A stretch of 64,000 bases of DNA from Streptomyces sp. ISL-10 (GCF_018614575.1 NZ_JAGGOJ010000015.1:1-64000); one strand, 5' to 3'; counted from the first letter of the stretch, positions 34,643-44,995 are shown. Numbers and translations are program-made. The notes: a model not told the origin generated them from the sequence alone.

Positions 34643-37026
34643 AGCAGGGTCAGATCGTCGGTGCTCACCTCGACGAGCTCGGCCACTCGTACCGCGTGCC
34701 GCTCCACCATCGACTCGAACGTCTGGCGCGCGGTACGGCCGTTACCGAAAGCCGGCCCCTTCGGCAGCGCAGTGAAGTATTTCAGCAGGGCCTCCGCGGC
34801 GCCCTCGCCCAGCCGGTACTCGTGCTCCTCGGCCTGCTGCTCCACGATCCGCAGCAGCTCCTCCGGCGCATAGTCGGGGAAGGTGATGGTACGTGAGAAA
34901 CGGGAGGCCACACCGGGGTTGACGTTGAGAAACCGCTCCATCTCGGCGGTGTACCCGGCCACGATCACCACGACCGCGTCCCGGTGGTCCTCCATCAGCT
35001 TCACCAGGGTGTCGATCGCCTCCTTGCCGAAGTCACGGCCGGAGTCCTCGGGCGACAGGGCGTACGCCTCGTCGATGAAGAGCACACCGCCCCGCGCACG
35101 TTCGAACGCCTCCTGGGTGCGGATCGCCGTCGAGCCGATGTGCTCGCCGACCAGGTCAACGCGGGATACCTCGACGAGATGGCCGCTCTCCAGCACGCCG
35201 AGGGAGGCCAGGATCTCGCCGTACAGCCGGGCGACCGTCGTCTTGCCGGTGCCGGGCGAGCCGGTGAAGACCAGATGCCTGCGCACCGACGCGGCCTTGA
35301 GCCCCGCCTCCTGGCGGCGCCTGCCCACCTCGATCATGTTGGTCAGCGTGCGCACCTCGCGCTTGACGCTGTCCAGACCCACCAGCGCGTCCAGTTCACC
35401 GAGGACGACTCCGGAGCTGCGCGCCGGCTCGGCGGGAGGCGCGGCCGGGCCGGGCTTCCCTGCCGCGGGTGTCTGGGCGGGAACGGCCGACAGCAGCCCG
35501 GGGGTCTGCGGGGCGGTCAGCACGGCCGTCGCACGCTCGGCGCCGGGCCGTACCGTTCCGCTCTCGTCGCTCGTGCACTCCTCCACGACCGGGCCGTCGA
35601 CCTCGGCGAACTCGTAACCGCCGCGGGCACAGCGCTCGGTGCGGCAGCGGCTGAGCATCGTGCGGCAGCCGTCCATGACATGGAAGCCGTAGCCACCGCT
35701 GCCCGTCACCCGGCAGCCGCGGAATGTGCCCCTGCCCTCGGCCGACACATAGAACCCCGCCTCGGCGGGCGAAGTGACCGTGCAGCGCTCGATCAGCGGG
35801 TCCGCTCCCTTGGTCACGATCACACCGGTCTGCGCGGCGTCGATCGTGCAGCCGTTGAGGGTGCCGCCGCTGCCGTGGTCACGGAACCAGGCGCCGGTGG
35901 ACACCTCGCGGATCCGGCAGTCGTCGAGCTGGGCGGTCGCGCCGTCGCTCACGGACACCGCCGTGTTGCGCACCTGGGACAGATCGCTGTCGACCACGTC
36001 GGCGCGCGAGCCGCGGTCGAGGACGAACAGGGCGTCCGGGACATCGTGCACACGGCACGAGTCGAGTACGGCGGTCGCACCGTCGCTGACCCAGACCGCC
36101 GGGTAGTCGCCCGTACTGTCGTGGATCTCGCACTGGTTGGCGTCCACCCGCGTGCCCGGGTCCCAGACGGACAGGCCGTTGCGCCCGAAGCGGCGGACGG
36201 TGGACCGGGTGAGGGTGAGCACGGACCGGGACCGCAGATCGATCGCGTTCTCCGGGATGTCGTGGATGTCGCAGTCGGAGAGCGTGAGCACCGCGTCCGT
36301 GTCGAGCGTGACACCGTCCGAGGTGGTCCGGTGCACGGAGGAGTCGGTCAGATGCGCCGCCGCCCGCGAGGCGATCTGCACACCGGTGCCTTTGATCTCG
36401 TAGATCTCGCAGCCGAAGGCCTCCAGGCCGCTGCCCTCACCGGTCACGGACACCCCCGCGCCCGAGGCGTGGTGCACCCGGCAGCGCTCCAGGCGGGGGT
36501 GCGCCCCGCCGTGCACCGACACCCCCGACTGGCCCGCGGCGACCACCTCGCACTCCTCGAACACCCCGCCCGCGCCGTCCAGTACGGCGATGCCGACGCC
36601 GGCCGGGTTGTCGACGGTGCAGCGGCGCACCGTGGGCCGTGCGGCGCCGCGCACCTCCAGGCCGACTGCGGAACGCGTCACGATCCGCAGGTCCACCAGC
36701 TCCGGTGTGCCGTCCTCGACGAGCAGCGCGGGGGCCGCCGAGTCCTGGCCCTCCACGTGCAGGTCCTGGACGGTGGCGGACGCGCGCACGGTCAGCGGCA
36801 CACCGTCGAGGGGGGCGATGCGCACCGAGCCCACGGCCCCCTCGGGCCCGCGCAGGGTGACCGCCCGCTGCACCACGAGGTTCTCGCGGTACGTCCCGGG
36901 GGCCACGGTGAGGATGTCACCGTCGCCGGCGGCCTCCAGGGCAGCGGCGAGGGACGCGTACTCGCCTGTGCGGCGCCGCCACCGCGACGTGCCGGTGTGC
37001 GTCACCTGGACCGTGCCCTGTGCCAT
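34612..37026 (-). CDS. Right-handed beta-helix protein fused to a CbxX/CfqX AAA+ ATPase
   Basis: An 804-aa protein. Residues 20-490 form a Pel/NosD-type right-handed parallel beta-helix with repeating coils of about 22 residues (e.g. GVSVHGGAHPRLERCRVHH, AVSVSDGATAQLDDCRI). A Pro/Ala linker (about 500-540) leads to a CbxX/CfqX AAA+ domain (about 545-804): Walker A GSPGTGKTT with Lys595, then VLFIDEAYALSPED as Walker B and an RFSRTITFPDY region with the arginine finger. CbxX-type ATPases include RuBisCO activase and the type VII secretion protein EccA; the target here is unknown. The ATG at 37026 has AAGG upstream. Confidence 0.9.
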   Translation of the reverse strand: MAQGTVQVTHTGTSRWRRRTGEYASLAAALEAAGDGDILTVAPGTYRENLVVQRAVTLRGPEGAVGSVRIAPLDGVPLTVRASATVQDLHVEGQDSAAPALLVEDGTPELVDLRIVTRSAVGLEVRGAARPTVRRCTVDNPAGVGIAVLDGAGGVFEECEVVAAGQSGVSVHGGAHPRLERCRVHHASGAGVSVTGEGSGLEAFGCEIYEIKGTGVQIASRAAAHLTDSSVHRTTSDGVTLDTDAVLTLSDCDIHDIPENAIDLRSRSVLTLTRSTVRRFGRNGLSVWDPGTRVDANQCEIHDSTGDYPAVWVSDGATAVLDSCRVHDVPDALFVLDRGSRADVVDSDLSQVRNTAVSVSDGATAQLDDCRIREVSTGAWFRDHGSGGTLNGCTIDAAQTGVIVTKGADPLIERCTVTSPAEAGFYVSAEGRGTFRGCRVTGSGGYGFHVMDGCRTMLSRCRTERCARGGYEFAEVDGPVVEECTSDESGTVRPGAERATAVLTAPQTPGLLSAVPAQTPAAGKPGPAAPPAEPARSSGVVLGELDALVGLDSVKREVRTLTNMIEVGRRRQEAGLKAASVRRHLVFTGSPGTGKTTVARLYGEILASLGVLESGHLVEVSRVDLVGEHIGSTAIRTQEAFERARGGVLFIDEAYALSPEDSGRDFGKEAIDTLVKLMEDHRDAVVVIVAGYTAEMERFLNVNPGVASRFSRTITFPDYAPEELLRIVEQQAEEHEYRLGEGAAEALLKYFTALPKGPAFGNGRTARQTFESMVERHAVRVAELVEVSTDDLTLLYADDLPELP

Positions 37027-37158
37027 GGTGCTGCCTTGCCCCCACCTCGTGTTTTCGTGCATCAGCGCGCCGCTGACGGGGACGCCTCCCGCACCCCGCG
37101 TGAGGGGTCGCACCACCGTAGCGCGCGCGGCGGGCGGCAGTTGACGGGATGCGGGGGG

Positions 37159-37767
37159 TCAGCTGCCTGCGCCCGCCCGTCCCCAGTCCGGACCCACCGC
37201 GGCCCAGGCCCGGTCGAGATCGGCGAATCTGCGCCGCACGAGCCGCCACAGCAGAAGCCGTCGGGCGCATTCGACGAGCACACCGAAGGCCCCCGCGGCC
37301 CCGATCCCGGCGAGTGTCGCGTGCACGCTCGCCGTGGCGGGCTCCATGGGGCGCGGCACTATTCGGCCGGAGCCGTCGGTCCAGACCGGGAAGGTGCCTC
37401 CCGTCCGGGCATACGGCACACCGGTCGTCAGGGTCCCTGTGCGTCGAGTGCCGTCGGGGGCCGTCCACTGCGCGACGACCGTCCGGCGCTGCTCGCTCGC
37501 CGCGGCGGACTCCGGGTCGAGGGCCGCGGGACGGGCCACGGTGGCGGGGCCCAGGACCGTGGCGGTCGTCGCATGGCGCTGCTGGCGCTGTATCCGCACG
37601 GAATGGCGCAGATACGCGTCCGTCAGCGTGCCGGTGAGCCAGCCGACGACCGGGCCCGCCGTGAGGAGCAGAAGCGCCGTGACAAGGGCCAGCCACGCCT
37701 CGGCCAGGTCAGTCGCACGGCGCAGGGGGTTGTGCCGCCAGCGCCAGATTCCCGCGGCTGCTCGCAC
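37159..37767 (-). CDS. Rv1733c-like two-TM membrane protein
   Basis: A 202-aa membrane protein with TM helices at about residues 22-46 (LAEAWLALVTALLLLTAGPVV) and 150-170 (LAGIGAAGAFGVLVECA) enclosing an extracytoplasmic loop. The loop carries WTAPDGTRRTGTL and TGGTFPVWTDGSGRI, typical of the Rv1733c family of actinobacterial proteins. The function is unknown; Rv1733c itself is a dormancy-regulon antigen in Mycobacterium tuberculosis. GTG at 37767 follows AGGGGG. It lies upstream of the beta-helix/AAA gene in the same direction, with a 132-base gap. Confidence 0.82.
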   Translation of the reverse strand: MRAAAGIWRWRHNPLRRATDLAEAWLALVTALLLLTAGPVVGWLTGTLTDAYLRHSVRIQRQQRHATTATVLGPATVARPAALDPESAAASEQRRTVVAQWTAPDGTRRTGTLTTGVPYARTGGTFPVWTDGSGRIVPRPMEPATASVHATLAGIGAAGAFGVLVECARRLLLWRLVRRRFADLDRAWAAVGPDWGRAGAGS

Positions 37768-38271
37768 GGCTCGCCACCCCCTTCTGTGTCCGTGACAGTC
37801 CGGTACGGCACGGAACAAGCATGGGTCGCGCGAAGAGAGAGCAACGTCCCCCCTCCGTCGGCCCCCGTGTCCGTCGCGAGGACGTCCTCGCGACGGGTCC
37901 AACGCGAGGCGCTGTACGAAGGGTTCCCGCTCGGCGGCGAAATCCACGGAAAGAGGCTGAAGGGCCCTGACAGTGTTCAGGGCGTTTGAAGCGCTCAAAC
38001 GTGCTGAACGTCCGGCGGCGTCGACGGACCGGTCGACAGGCGCCGAGGCGGTACGGCGTGGCCGTCGTACCCGGCCGGGGCGCGCAGTCAATGTCCGCTG
38101 CGGCGCACGCGGTTGCGCAGGGACCCCGGCCGAGATGTCGGCCGGGGTCCCACCGTGCTCTCCGCAATCCCCCGCGGCTGCACCAGGTCCCGCCGGGCAC
38201 GCTCCGCGCCACCTCGGCCGCGCGGCGGCCGTTCGGACGGGAAGCCGTCTCCGGCAGGCATCACGGTGCCG
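37768..38271. other. Intergenic region with a CGTTTGA/TCAAACG inverted repeat
   Basis: No gene is supported in this 504-base stretch. It holds an inverted repeat CGTTTGA (37983-37989) and TCAAACG (37995-38001) with a near-palindromic AGCGC centre, which looks like an operator. The strong hairpin at 38121-38150 is listed separately. Confidence 0.5.
38121..38150 (-). terminator. Intrinsic terminator downstream of the DUF6643 gene
   Basis: GGACCCCGGCCGA (38121-38133) pairs perfectly with TCGGCCGGGGTCC (38138-38150), loop GATG; a 13-bp stem 120 bases past the stop codon at 38272. Confidence 0.75.
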
Positions 38272-38715
38272 TCAGTACCCCCGTCCCTGATACGGGCGGT
38301 TGTACGGGTCCTCGTAGGGCGCGGGCGCAGGCCGCGCCGCGGCCGGCCGCATGGCCTCGTAGCCGGTGGCGACCGGACGCTGCTGCTGTCCCTGGTACTG
38401 GCTGCCGGGGTACCCGCGGGGCGCTGCCGCTTGCTGCGGGATGTACGGCGCGGGCGTCTGCTGCAGCGGGACCGGCTGCGGCATCTGCTGCGGATATCCA
38501 TAGGCAGGGGGATGGGACTGCGCCGCCGGGAGGGCGGGCAGGGCCGCGGGGAGCGCCGGCAGATAGCTGTTGCCGGTGTCGTAGGCGGCGGGCACTCGGA
38601 TCGGGGCGATCTGAGGCGTGCCCCGCTCCGCGACCAGGGAGTCGTAGATCGGGGTGTCGGGGAACAACGGCGCGGAGTAGTAACCGCCGCCGTAGGTGGC
38701 GCGGGGGGAGGTCAT
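38272..38715 (-). CDS. DUF6643 Pro/Gln/Tyr-rich protein
   Basis: A 147-aa Streptomyces-specific protein (DUF6643). The ordered N-terminus (TSPRATYGGGYYSAPLFPD, then VAERGTPQIAPIRVPAAYD) is followed by a Pro, Gln, Ala and Tyr-rich disordered tail with many QQ and PYQ motifs. No signal peptide or TM is seen. The function is unknown. It is leaderless: TAACTT (38723-38728) lies 7 bases before the ATG. It is divergent from the TerD-type gene. Confidence 0.83.
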   Translation of the reverse strand: MTSPRATYGGGYYSAPLFPDTPIYDSLVAERGTPQIAPIRVPAAYDTGNSYLPALPAALPALPAAQSHPPAYGYPQQMPQPVPLQQTPAPYIPQQAAAPRGYPGSQYQGQQQRPVATGYEAMRPAAARPAPAPYEDPYNRPYQGRGY

Positions 38716-38965
38716 GGCACATAAGTTAAGCCCACGATGTGCTGGTTGGGGAGTCCGATAAGAGGGTTGTTTCAGGAGCTGTGAGTGACGACGGATCCCC
38801 AATTCGAGCGAATCAGGCAAAATCGGTCGCTCCGGCGTCTCGTGTGGGTGTAAAGGGCAAGCGTAGAGAGGGTTACCGACGGGTCGGGCCCCTCAGGCGG
38901 ACGTATGCGGAATAGGTTGACGATGAATGAACTTCCGGGCGCGGGAACCGGCGATGGGGGCGGTC

Positions 38966-40255
38966 ATGTCGATGCTTAAGGGAGCCAACACCGCGGTGCA
39001 GGCGCAGCGCATCCGAGTCGAGCTGGGCTGGCGGCCGGGGCCGGGCGTCCCGGACATCGACGCCTCGGCCCTTCTCCTGGCGGGCGGAAAGGTCCGCTCG
39101 GACGCGGACTTCGTCTTCTACAACCAGCCGGCGCACGCCTCGGGAGCCGTGCGGCACGAGGGGAAGCGGACCGCGGAGGGGGCTGCCGCCGACGTCGTCG
39201 CCGTCGATCTCGACCGCGTCGAGAGCGGAATCGACCGCGTCGTGCTGGCCGCATCGGCCGGCGGCGGCACCTTCGGTCAGGTGCCCGGGCTGCACATCCG
39301 CGTCCTGGACGCCGCGTCCGGGGCGGAGCTGGCCCGCTACGACAGCCAGGACGCCGGCGTCGAGACGGCCTTCGTGCTGGGCGAGCTCTACCGCCGCCAG
39401 GGCGCGTGGAAGTTCCGTGCGGTCGGCCAGGGCTACGGCTCCGGACTCGAGGGCCTCGCCACGGACTTCGGCATCACCGTGGACGAGCCCCAGCGGCCGG
39501 CCCCGCCCGCCGCCACCGCACCCTCCGCCGCGGCGCCTGCCCCTGTCGTGCCCCCCGCACCCGCCGTGGCTCCGCCGCCTGCCGTCCCGCCGGCGGTGCC
39601 CGCCGTACCGCCGACCCCGGTGCGCCTGTCCAAGATCACGCTGACGAAGGAGGCTCCCTCCGTCTCGCTGACGAAGCAGGGCGGCACCTCGGGCGCGATG
39701 CGCGTGAACCTCAGCTGGCAGGTGCGCAAGCAGTTCCAGGGCTGGGGCGCCAAGCTCGGCCGGGCCGTCGCCATGCACGGCGACCTCGACCTCGACCTGT
39801 GCGCGCTGTACGAACTCACCGACGGGCGCAAGGGCGTTGTCCAGGCCCTGGGCAACGCCTTCGGCGCCCTGCACCAGCCGCCGTACATCCACCTCGATGG
39901 CGATGACCGCACCGGCGGCACACCGGGCGAGAACCTCACCATCAACCTCGACCACAAGAACGCGCTGCGCCGCGTCGTCATCTTCGTGACCATCTACGAG
40001 GGCGCCCGCAGCTTCGCCGACCTCGACGCGACGGTGACACTGCAGCCCCAGCACGGCGCCGCCATCGACTTCTCCCTCGGCGAGTGCACCGTCCCCTCCA
40101 CTGTCTGCGCCCTCGCCCTCATCACCAACACCGGGTCGGACCTCGTCGTCCAGCGTGAGGCCCGCTTCCTCGTGCCCGACCGGGGCGTCAGCCCGCAGCG
40201 CACCGTCGACCACGCCTACGGCTGGGGCATGAACTGGACACCGGGCAGGAAGTGA
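38966..40255 (+). CDS. Double TerD-domain (tellurium-resistance-like) protein
   Basis: A 429-aa cytoplasmic protein with two TerD-like beta-sandwich domains. Domain 1 (residues 1-175) has RVELGWRPGPGVPDIDASALLL and DADFVFYNQPAHASG. A Pro/Ala/Val linker (176-222) follows. Domain 2 (225-429) has VNLSWQVRK and DLDLDLCALYEL, the Asp-rich calcium-binding site, then FLVPDRG. TerD proteins bind calcium and act in stress, tellurite and phage-defence-linked Ter systems. ATG at 38966 follows GGGGG at 5 bases; in-frame ATGs at 38927 and 38954 are alternatives. No other ter genes are adjacent. Confidence 0.87.
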   Translation: MSMLKGANTAVQAQRIRVELGWRPGPGVPDIDASALLLAGGKVRSDADFVFYNQPAHASGAVRHEGKRTAEGAAADVVAVDLDRVESGIDRVVLAASAGGGTFGQVPGLHIRVLDAASGAELARYDSQDAGVETAFVLGELYRRQGAWKFRAVGQGYGSGLEGLATDFGITVDEPQRPAPPAATAPSAAAPAPVVPPAPAVAPPPAVPPAVPAVPPTPVRLSKITLTKEAPSVSLTKQGGTSGAMRVNLSWQVRKQFQGWGAKLGRAVAMHGDLDLDLCALYELTDGRKGVVQALGNAFGALHQPPYIHLDGDDRTGGTPGENLTINLDHKNALRRVVIFVTIYEGARSFADLDATVTLQPQHGAAIDFSLGECTVPSTVCALALITNTGSDLVVQREARFLVPDRGVSPQRTVDHAYGWGMNWTPGRK

Positions 40256-40272
40256 CGCCCCGCCACGGGCGT

Positions 40273-41508
<1,236 letters not shown>

Positions 41509-41566
41509 CCGCCGCAGTCTGCCCCACACAGGCCGGGCCGGCGCGGCGGTCGACTATGGTGACCGG

Positions 41567-42358
41567 GTGAAGATCGCGCTCCTTGACTCCGGAATCGGCC
41601 TCCTCCCGGCGGCCGCCGCCGTACGCCGAATGCGGCCCGACGCGGATCTACTCCTCTCCAGCGACCCCGACGGCATGCCGTGGGGGCCGCGTACGCCCGA
41701 CGACGTCACCGAGCGCGCGCTCGCCGTGGCCCGCGCCGCGGCCGCCCATCGGCCCGACGCGCTGATCATCGCCTGCAACACCGCCTCGGTGCACGCGCTG
41801 CCCACGCTCCGGGCCGAGCTGGAGCCGGACCTCCCCGTCGTCGGAACCGTGCCCGCGATCAAGCCCGCCGCGGCCGGCGGCGGTCCGATCGCCATCTGGG
41901 CCACCCCGGCGACCACGGGCAGCCCGTACCAGCGCGGGCTGATCAGCGACTTCGCTCACTCCGTCGGCGTCACCGAGGTCCCCTGCCCCGGTCTCGCCGA
42001 CGCGGTCGAGAGCGCCGACGAGGCCGCGATCGACAGCGCGATCAACGCGGCGGCAGCACTCACACCGCCCGACGTCAGGGCCGTCGTCCTCGGCTGCACT
42101 CACTACGAACTCGTCGGCGAGCGCATCCGCGCGGCCATCGGAGCCCGTTCGGCCGCCGGCACCCTTGTCCTCCACGGCTCCGCCGACGCGGTCGCCGCCC
42201 AGGCCCTGCGCCGTGGCGGTGTCGTCCCCGCCCCGGACGCGTCGCCGACCGGCCGCCTCACCGTCCTGCTGAGCGGCCGGGAGTCGGAGCTGCCCGCCGC
42301 CGCCTCCGCCTACGCCGAAGGGCGCCTGCTCCGCGCGGTCACCACCCCGGCGGTCTGA
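41567..42358 (+). CDS. Glutamate/aspartate racemase-family protein (MurI-like)
   Basis: A 263-aa cofactor-independent racemase. The catalytic pair is Cys70 (IIACNTAS) and Cys177 (VVLGCTHYE), with Asp7 in LLDSGIG. MurI converts L- to D-glutamate for peptidoglycan. The N-terminal motif is DSGIGLLPA instead of the usual DSGVGGL, so it may be a second, specialised racemase. The start is GTG at 41567 behind TATGGT (41555-41560), 6 bases away, with no SD: leaderless. It diverges from the glycosyltransferase gene. Confidence 0.83.
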   Translation: MKIALLDSGIGLLPAAAAVRRMRPDADLLLSSDPDGMPWGPRTPDDVTERALAVARAAAAHRPDALIIACNTASVHALPTLRAELEPDLPVVGTVPAIKPAAAGGGPIAIWATPATTGSPYQRGLISDFAHSVGVTEVPCPGLADAVESADEAAIDSAINAAAALTPPDVRAVVLGCTHYELVGERIRAAIGARSAAGTLVLHGSADAVAAQALRRGGVVPAPDASPTGRLTVLLSGRESELPAAASAYAEGRLLRAVTTPAV

Positions 42359-42516
42359 CGGCCCCGGGCTCCCGGGACGGGCCCCGGCTGAACCGGGATG
42401 GCCCAGGGGCTCCCGGGACACGGCGCCCCGGGACAGACGCAGGCCCCGAGGCGGTGACTACCCTCGGTCACACGCGGGCCGTGCTGTGTCCGCGGATCGT
42501 GGGTACCCTCCAGAAC

Positions 42517-43077
42517 ATGAGGCACCGTTCCCGCGGCTTGGGGCCCGCCACAGAGCCCCTGCCAGAAGTCTGGACCGGCCGAGCGACCAACCGCATGCAG
42601 TGGGTGCTCGCTGTGGCGGGAGCAGCGTGTCTCGCGCTCGGTATCAAGCTCGCAGTGGACGCCAACTGGGAGATGGGCATCACGGCGCTGTTGATGGCGG
42701 TGATCGGCTGTGTCGCGGCCGGCCTGCTGGTGCTCTACGGGACGCTCGCCTTCGTCCACCTCGAGGTGACGATCGACCGGGAGGCCCTTGAGGTGCGCTG
42801 CGGACACGTGGGCCTGCCGCGCAAGCGAATCCTGCTCAGCGAGGTCGTACAGGCGGACTACGACCCGAAGGTCACCCCGCACCAGTGGGGCGGCTGGGGC
42901 TGTCGCTGGCGTCCGGAGAAGGGCACGGCGTGGGTCGTGCGGCGCGGCGAGGGAGTGGTCGTCACGCTGAAGGACGGCGAGACGTTCACGGTGACCGTCG
43001 ACAACGCGGACATGGCCGTACGCGTCCTCCGGGACCGTCTCGGCCGATCACACACCGAGCCCGTCCCCCACGTCTGA
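42517..43077 (+). CDS. Membrane protein with a PH-like (bPH2) domain
   Basis: A 186-aa protein with two TM helices (residues about 28-48 and 52-78) followed by a soluble domain (VHLEVTIDREALEVRCGHVGLP, RILLSEVVQADYDPKVTPHQWG, GVVVTLKDGETFTVTVDNAD) typical of bacterial PH-like domains. Its role is unknown. Leaderless start: TACCCT (42504-42509) precedes the ATG by 7 bases. It lies between the racemase and Lnt genes on the same strand, but each has its own leaderless promoter. Confidence 0.82.
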   Translation: MRHRSRGLGPATEPLPEVWTGRATNRMQWVLAVAGAACLALGIKLAVDANWEMGITALLMAVIGCVAAGLLVLYGTLAFVHLEVTIDREALEVRCGHVGLPRKRILLSEVVQADYDPKVTPHQWGGWGCRWRPEKGTAWVVRRGEGVVVTLKDGETFTVTVDNADMAVRVLRDRLGRSHTEPVPHV

Positions 43078-43197
43078 GCCGGCGGCCGGCGAGACCGGAT
43101 CCCCTGAGGCGCAGAGAGCCCGTGCATGGGCCACCGTGCGCCGAGGGACGGTCACCGCACTGCCGGGCCCACAGGTCAGCGCCGTAGACTCCGGCAG

Positions 43198-44817
43198 GTG
43201 AGCGCCACCATCACCCCAGTCGACACCCCGCAGCCCGCGCGCGCGGGCGGCCGCCCGCTGATCCGGCGATGCGTACGCCCCGGCGCCGCGGCGCTGTCCG
43301 GCGTGCTGCTCTTCCTGAGCTTCCCGCCCAGGCCCCTGTGGTGGCTGGCGGTCCCCGCGTTCGCCCTGCTCGGCTGGGCCCTGCGGGGGCGGCGGGCGCG
43401 GGCCGCGCTGGGCCTCGGCTACCTGACCGGACTCGGGTTCCTCCTTCCGCTGCTCGTCTGGACCGGCGAGGAGGTCGGCGCGGTCCCATGGCTGGCGCTC
43501 GCGGCCGTGGAGGCGCTGTTCGTCGCCGTGGCCTGCGTGGGCATCGCCTGCGTCTCGCGGCTGCCCGCCTGGCCGGTGTGGGGCGCGGCGGTGTGGATCG
43601 CAGGAGAGGCGGCCCGCGCCAGGGTGCCGTTCGGTGGCTTCCCCTGGGGGAAGATCGCCTTCGGGCAGGCGGACAGCGTCTTTCTGCCGCTGGCCGCCGT
43701 CGGAGGCACCCCCCTACTGAGCTTTGCGATCGTCCTGTGCGGACTCGGGCTGTACGAGACGGTGCGGCAGGCGGCAGCCGGCCGCCGCACGGGCACCGTG
43801 CGGCGCGGCCCCGCGGCCGCCGCGCTGCTCGCGCTCGTGCTGCCCCTGGTGGGAGCCCTGTGCGCCCGGCCGCTCGTCGACGACTCCGCCGAGGACGGCA
43901 CCGCCACCGTCGCCGCCGTCCAGGGCAACGTGCCCCGCCTCGGCCTCGACTTCAATGCCCAGCGCCGGGCGGTGCTCGACAACCACGCCCGCCGTACCGA
44001 GCAGCTCGCCGCGGACGTGGCGGCGGGCAAGGTGCCCAGGCCCGACTTCGTCCTCTGGCCGGAGAACTCCTCCGACCTGGACCCCTACCGCAACGCCGAC
44101 GCACGTCTCGTCATCGACGAAGCCGTCAAGGCGATCGGCGTCCCGACCGTCGTCGGTGCCGTGGTCACTCCCGAGACGGGCAAGCTCCGCAACACGCTGA
44201 TCGAGTGGGACCCCCGCCGGGGGCCCGTCGACACCTACGACAAGCGCCATGTCCAGCCGTTCGGCGAGTACATCCCGCTTCGTTCGTTCGTACGCCTCCT
44301 CAACTCCGACGTCGACCGTGTGCAACGGGACTTCGGCCCCGGCCACGAAGTGGGCGTCTTCGACCTGGCGGGGACGAGGGTCGGGCTCGTCACCTGCTTC
44401 GAGGCGGCGTTCGACGACGCGGCCCGTGACACGGTCACACACGGCGCGCAGCTCATCTCCGTCCCCAGCAACAACGCCACCTTCGGCCGCAGCGAGATGA
44501 CCTATCAGCAGCTGGCCATGTCACGCGTGCGGGCCGTGGAGCACAGCCGGTCCGTCGTGGTCCCCGTCACGAGCGGCGTCAGCGCCGTGATCACGCCGGA
44601 CGGGGAGATCGTCCAGCGGACGGGGATGTTCACGCCCGACGCGCTCGTCGCGGAGGTGCCGTTGCGCTCCTCGCTCACGCCCGCCACCCGGCTGGGCGTC
44701 TGGCCGGAGGCGGCTCTGCTGCTGCTCGCGGCCGGCGCGCTGGGCAAGGTCGCCGCCGATGCCGTACGCGACCGGCGCCGACGGACCGAAGGGGCGCAGC
44801 GGGCCGCGGACGCCTGA
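43198..44817 (+). CDS. lnt: Apolipoprotein N-acyltransferase
   Basis: A 539-aa membrane enzyme that N-acylates the lipid-modified cysteine of lipoproteins. Six or so N-terminal TM helices (residues about 25-220) precede a nitrilase-like extracytoplasmic domain with the catalytic triad Glu289 (LWPENSS), Lys349 (YDKRHVQPFGEYIP) and Cys400 (LVTCFEAAF), and a C-terminal TM helix. The start is GTG at 43198, leaderless behind TAGACT (43185-43190). Streptomyces often has two Lnt proteins; the sequence does not show whether this is the principal one. Confidence 0.93.
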   Translation: MSATITPVDTPQPARAGGRPLIRRCVRPGAAALSGVLLFLSFPPRPLWWLAVPAFALLGWALRGRRARAALGLGYLTGLGFLLPLLVWTGEEVGAVPWLALAAVEALFVAVACVGIACVSRLPAWPVWGAAVWIAGEAARARVPFGGFPWGKIAFGQADSVFLPLAAVGGTPLLSFAIVLCGLGLYETVRQAAAGRRTGTVRRGPAAAALLALVLPLVGALCARPLVDDSAEDGTATVAAVQGNVPRLGLDFNAQRRAVLDNHARRTEQLAADVAAGKVPRPDFVLWPENSSDLDPYRNADARLVIDEAVKAIGVPTVVGAVVTPETGKLRNTLIEWDPRRGPVDTYDKRHVQPFGEYIPLRSFVRLLNSDVDRVQRDFGPGHEVGVFDLAGTRVGLVTCFEAAFDDAARDTVTHGAQLISVPSNNATFGRSEMTYQQLAMSRVRAVEHSRSVVVPVTSGVSAVITPDGEIVQRTGMFTPDALVAEVPLRSSLTPATRLGVWPEAALLLLAAGALGKVAADAVRDRRRRTEGAQRAADA

Positions 44818-44925
44818 GCCCTGCCGTCCGTCCGGACGAGCCGGTGGTCTCGTGACAGCGCCGCCGCGGCGGCCGGCCTCCGCGGTGGCGACTGTGAGGC
44901 CCCGGGATCCCGGCCACGGAACGGC

Positions 44926-44995
44926 GGTGACCTCCCGACAGCGGGGCGGGTGACCTCCCGACGGAGAGTCGGGTGACCTCCCGACGGCGGGCCGG
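44926..44995. repeat. 23-bp tandem repeat, three copies
   Basis: GGTGACCTCCCGAC occurs at 44926, 44949 and 44972 with variable 9-base spacers, in the gap between lnt and the Nudix gene. Confidence 0.85.

Noticed and set aside
34984..37989. 1001-residue plus-strand frame antisense to the helix-AAA gene
   Set aside because: Low-complexity shadow of the minus-strand gene; no domain or SD, and it runs across gene boundaries.
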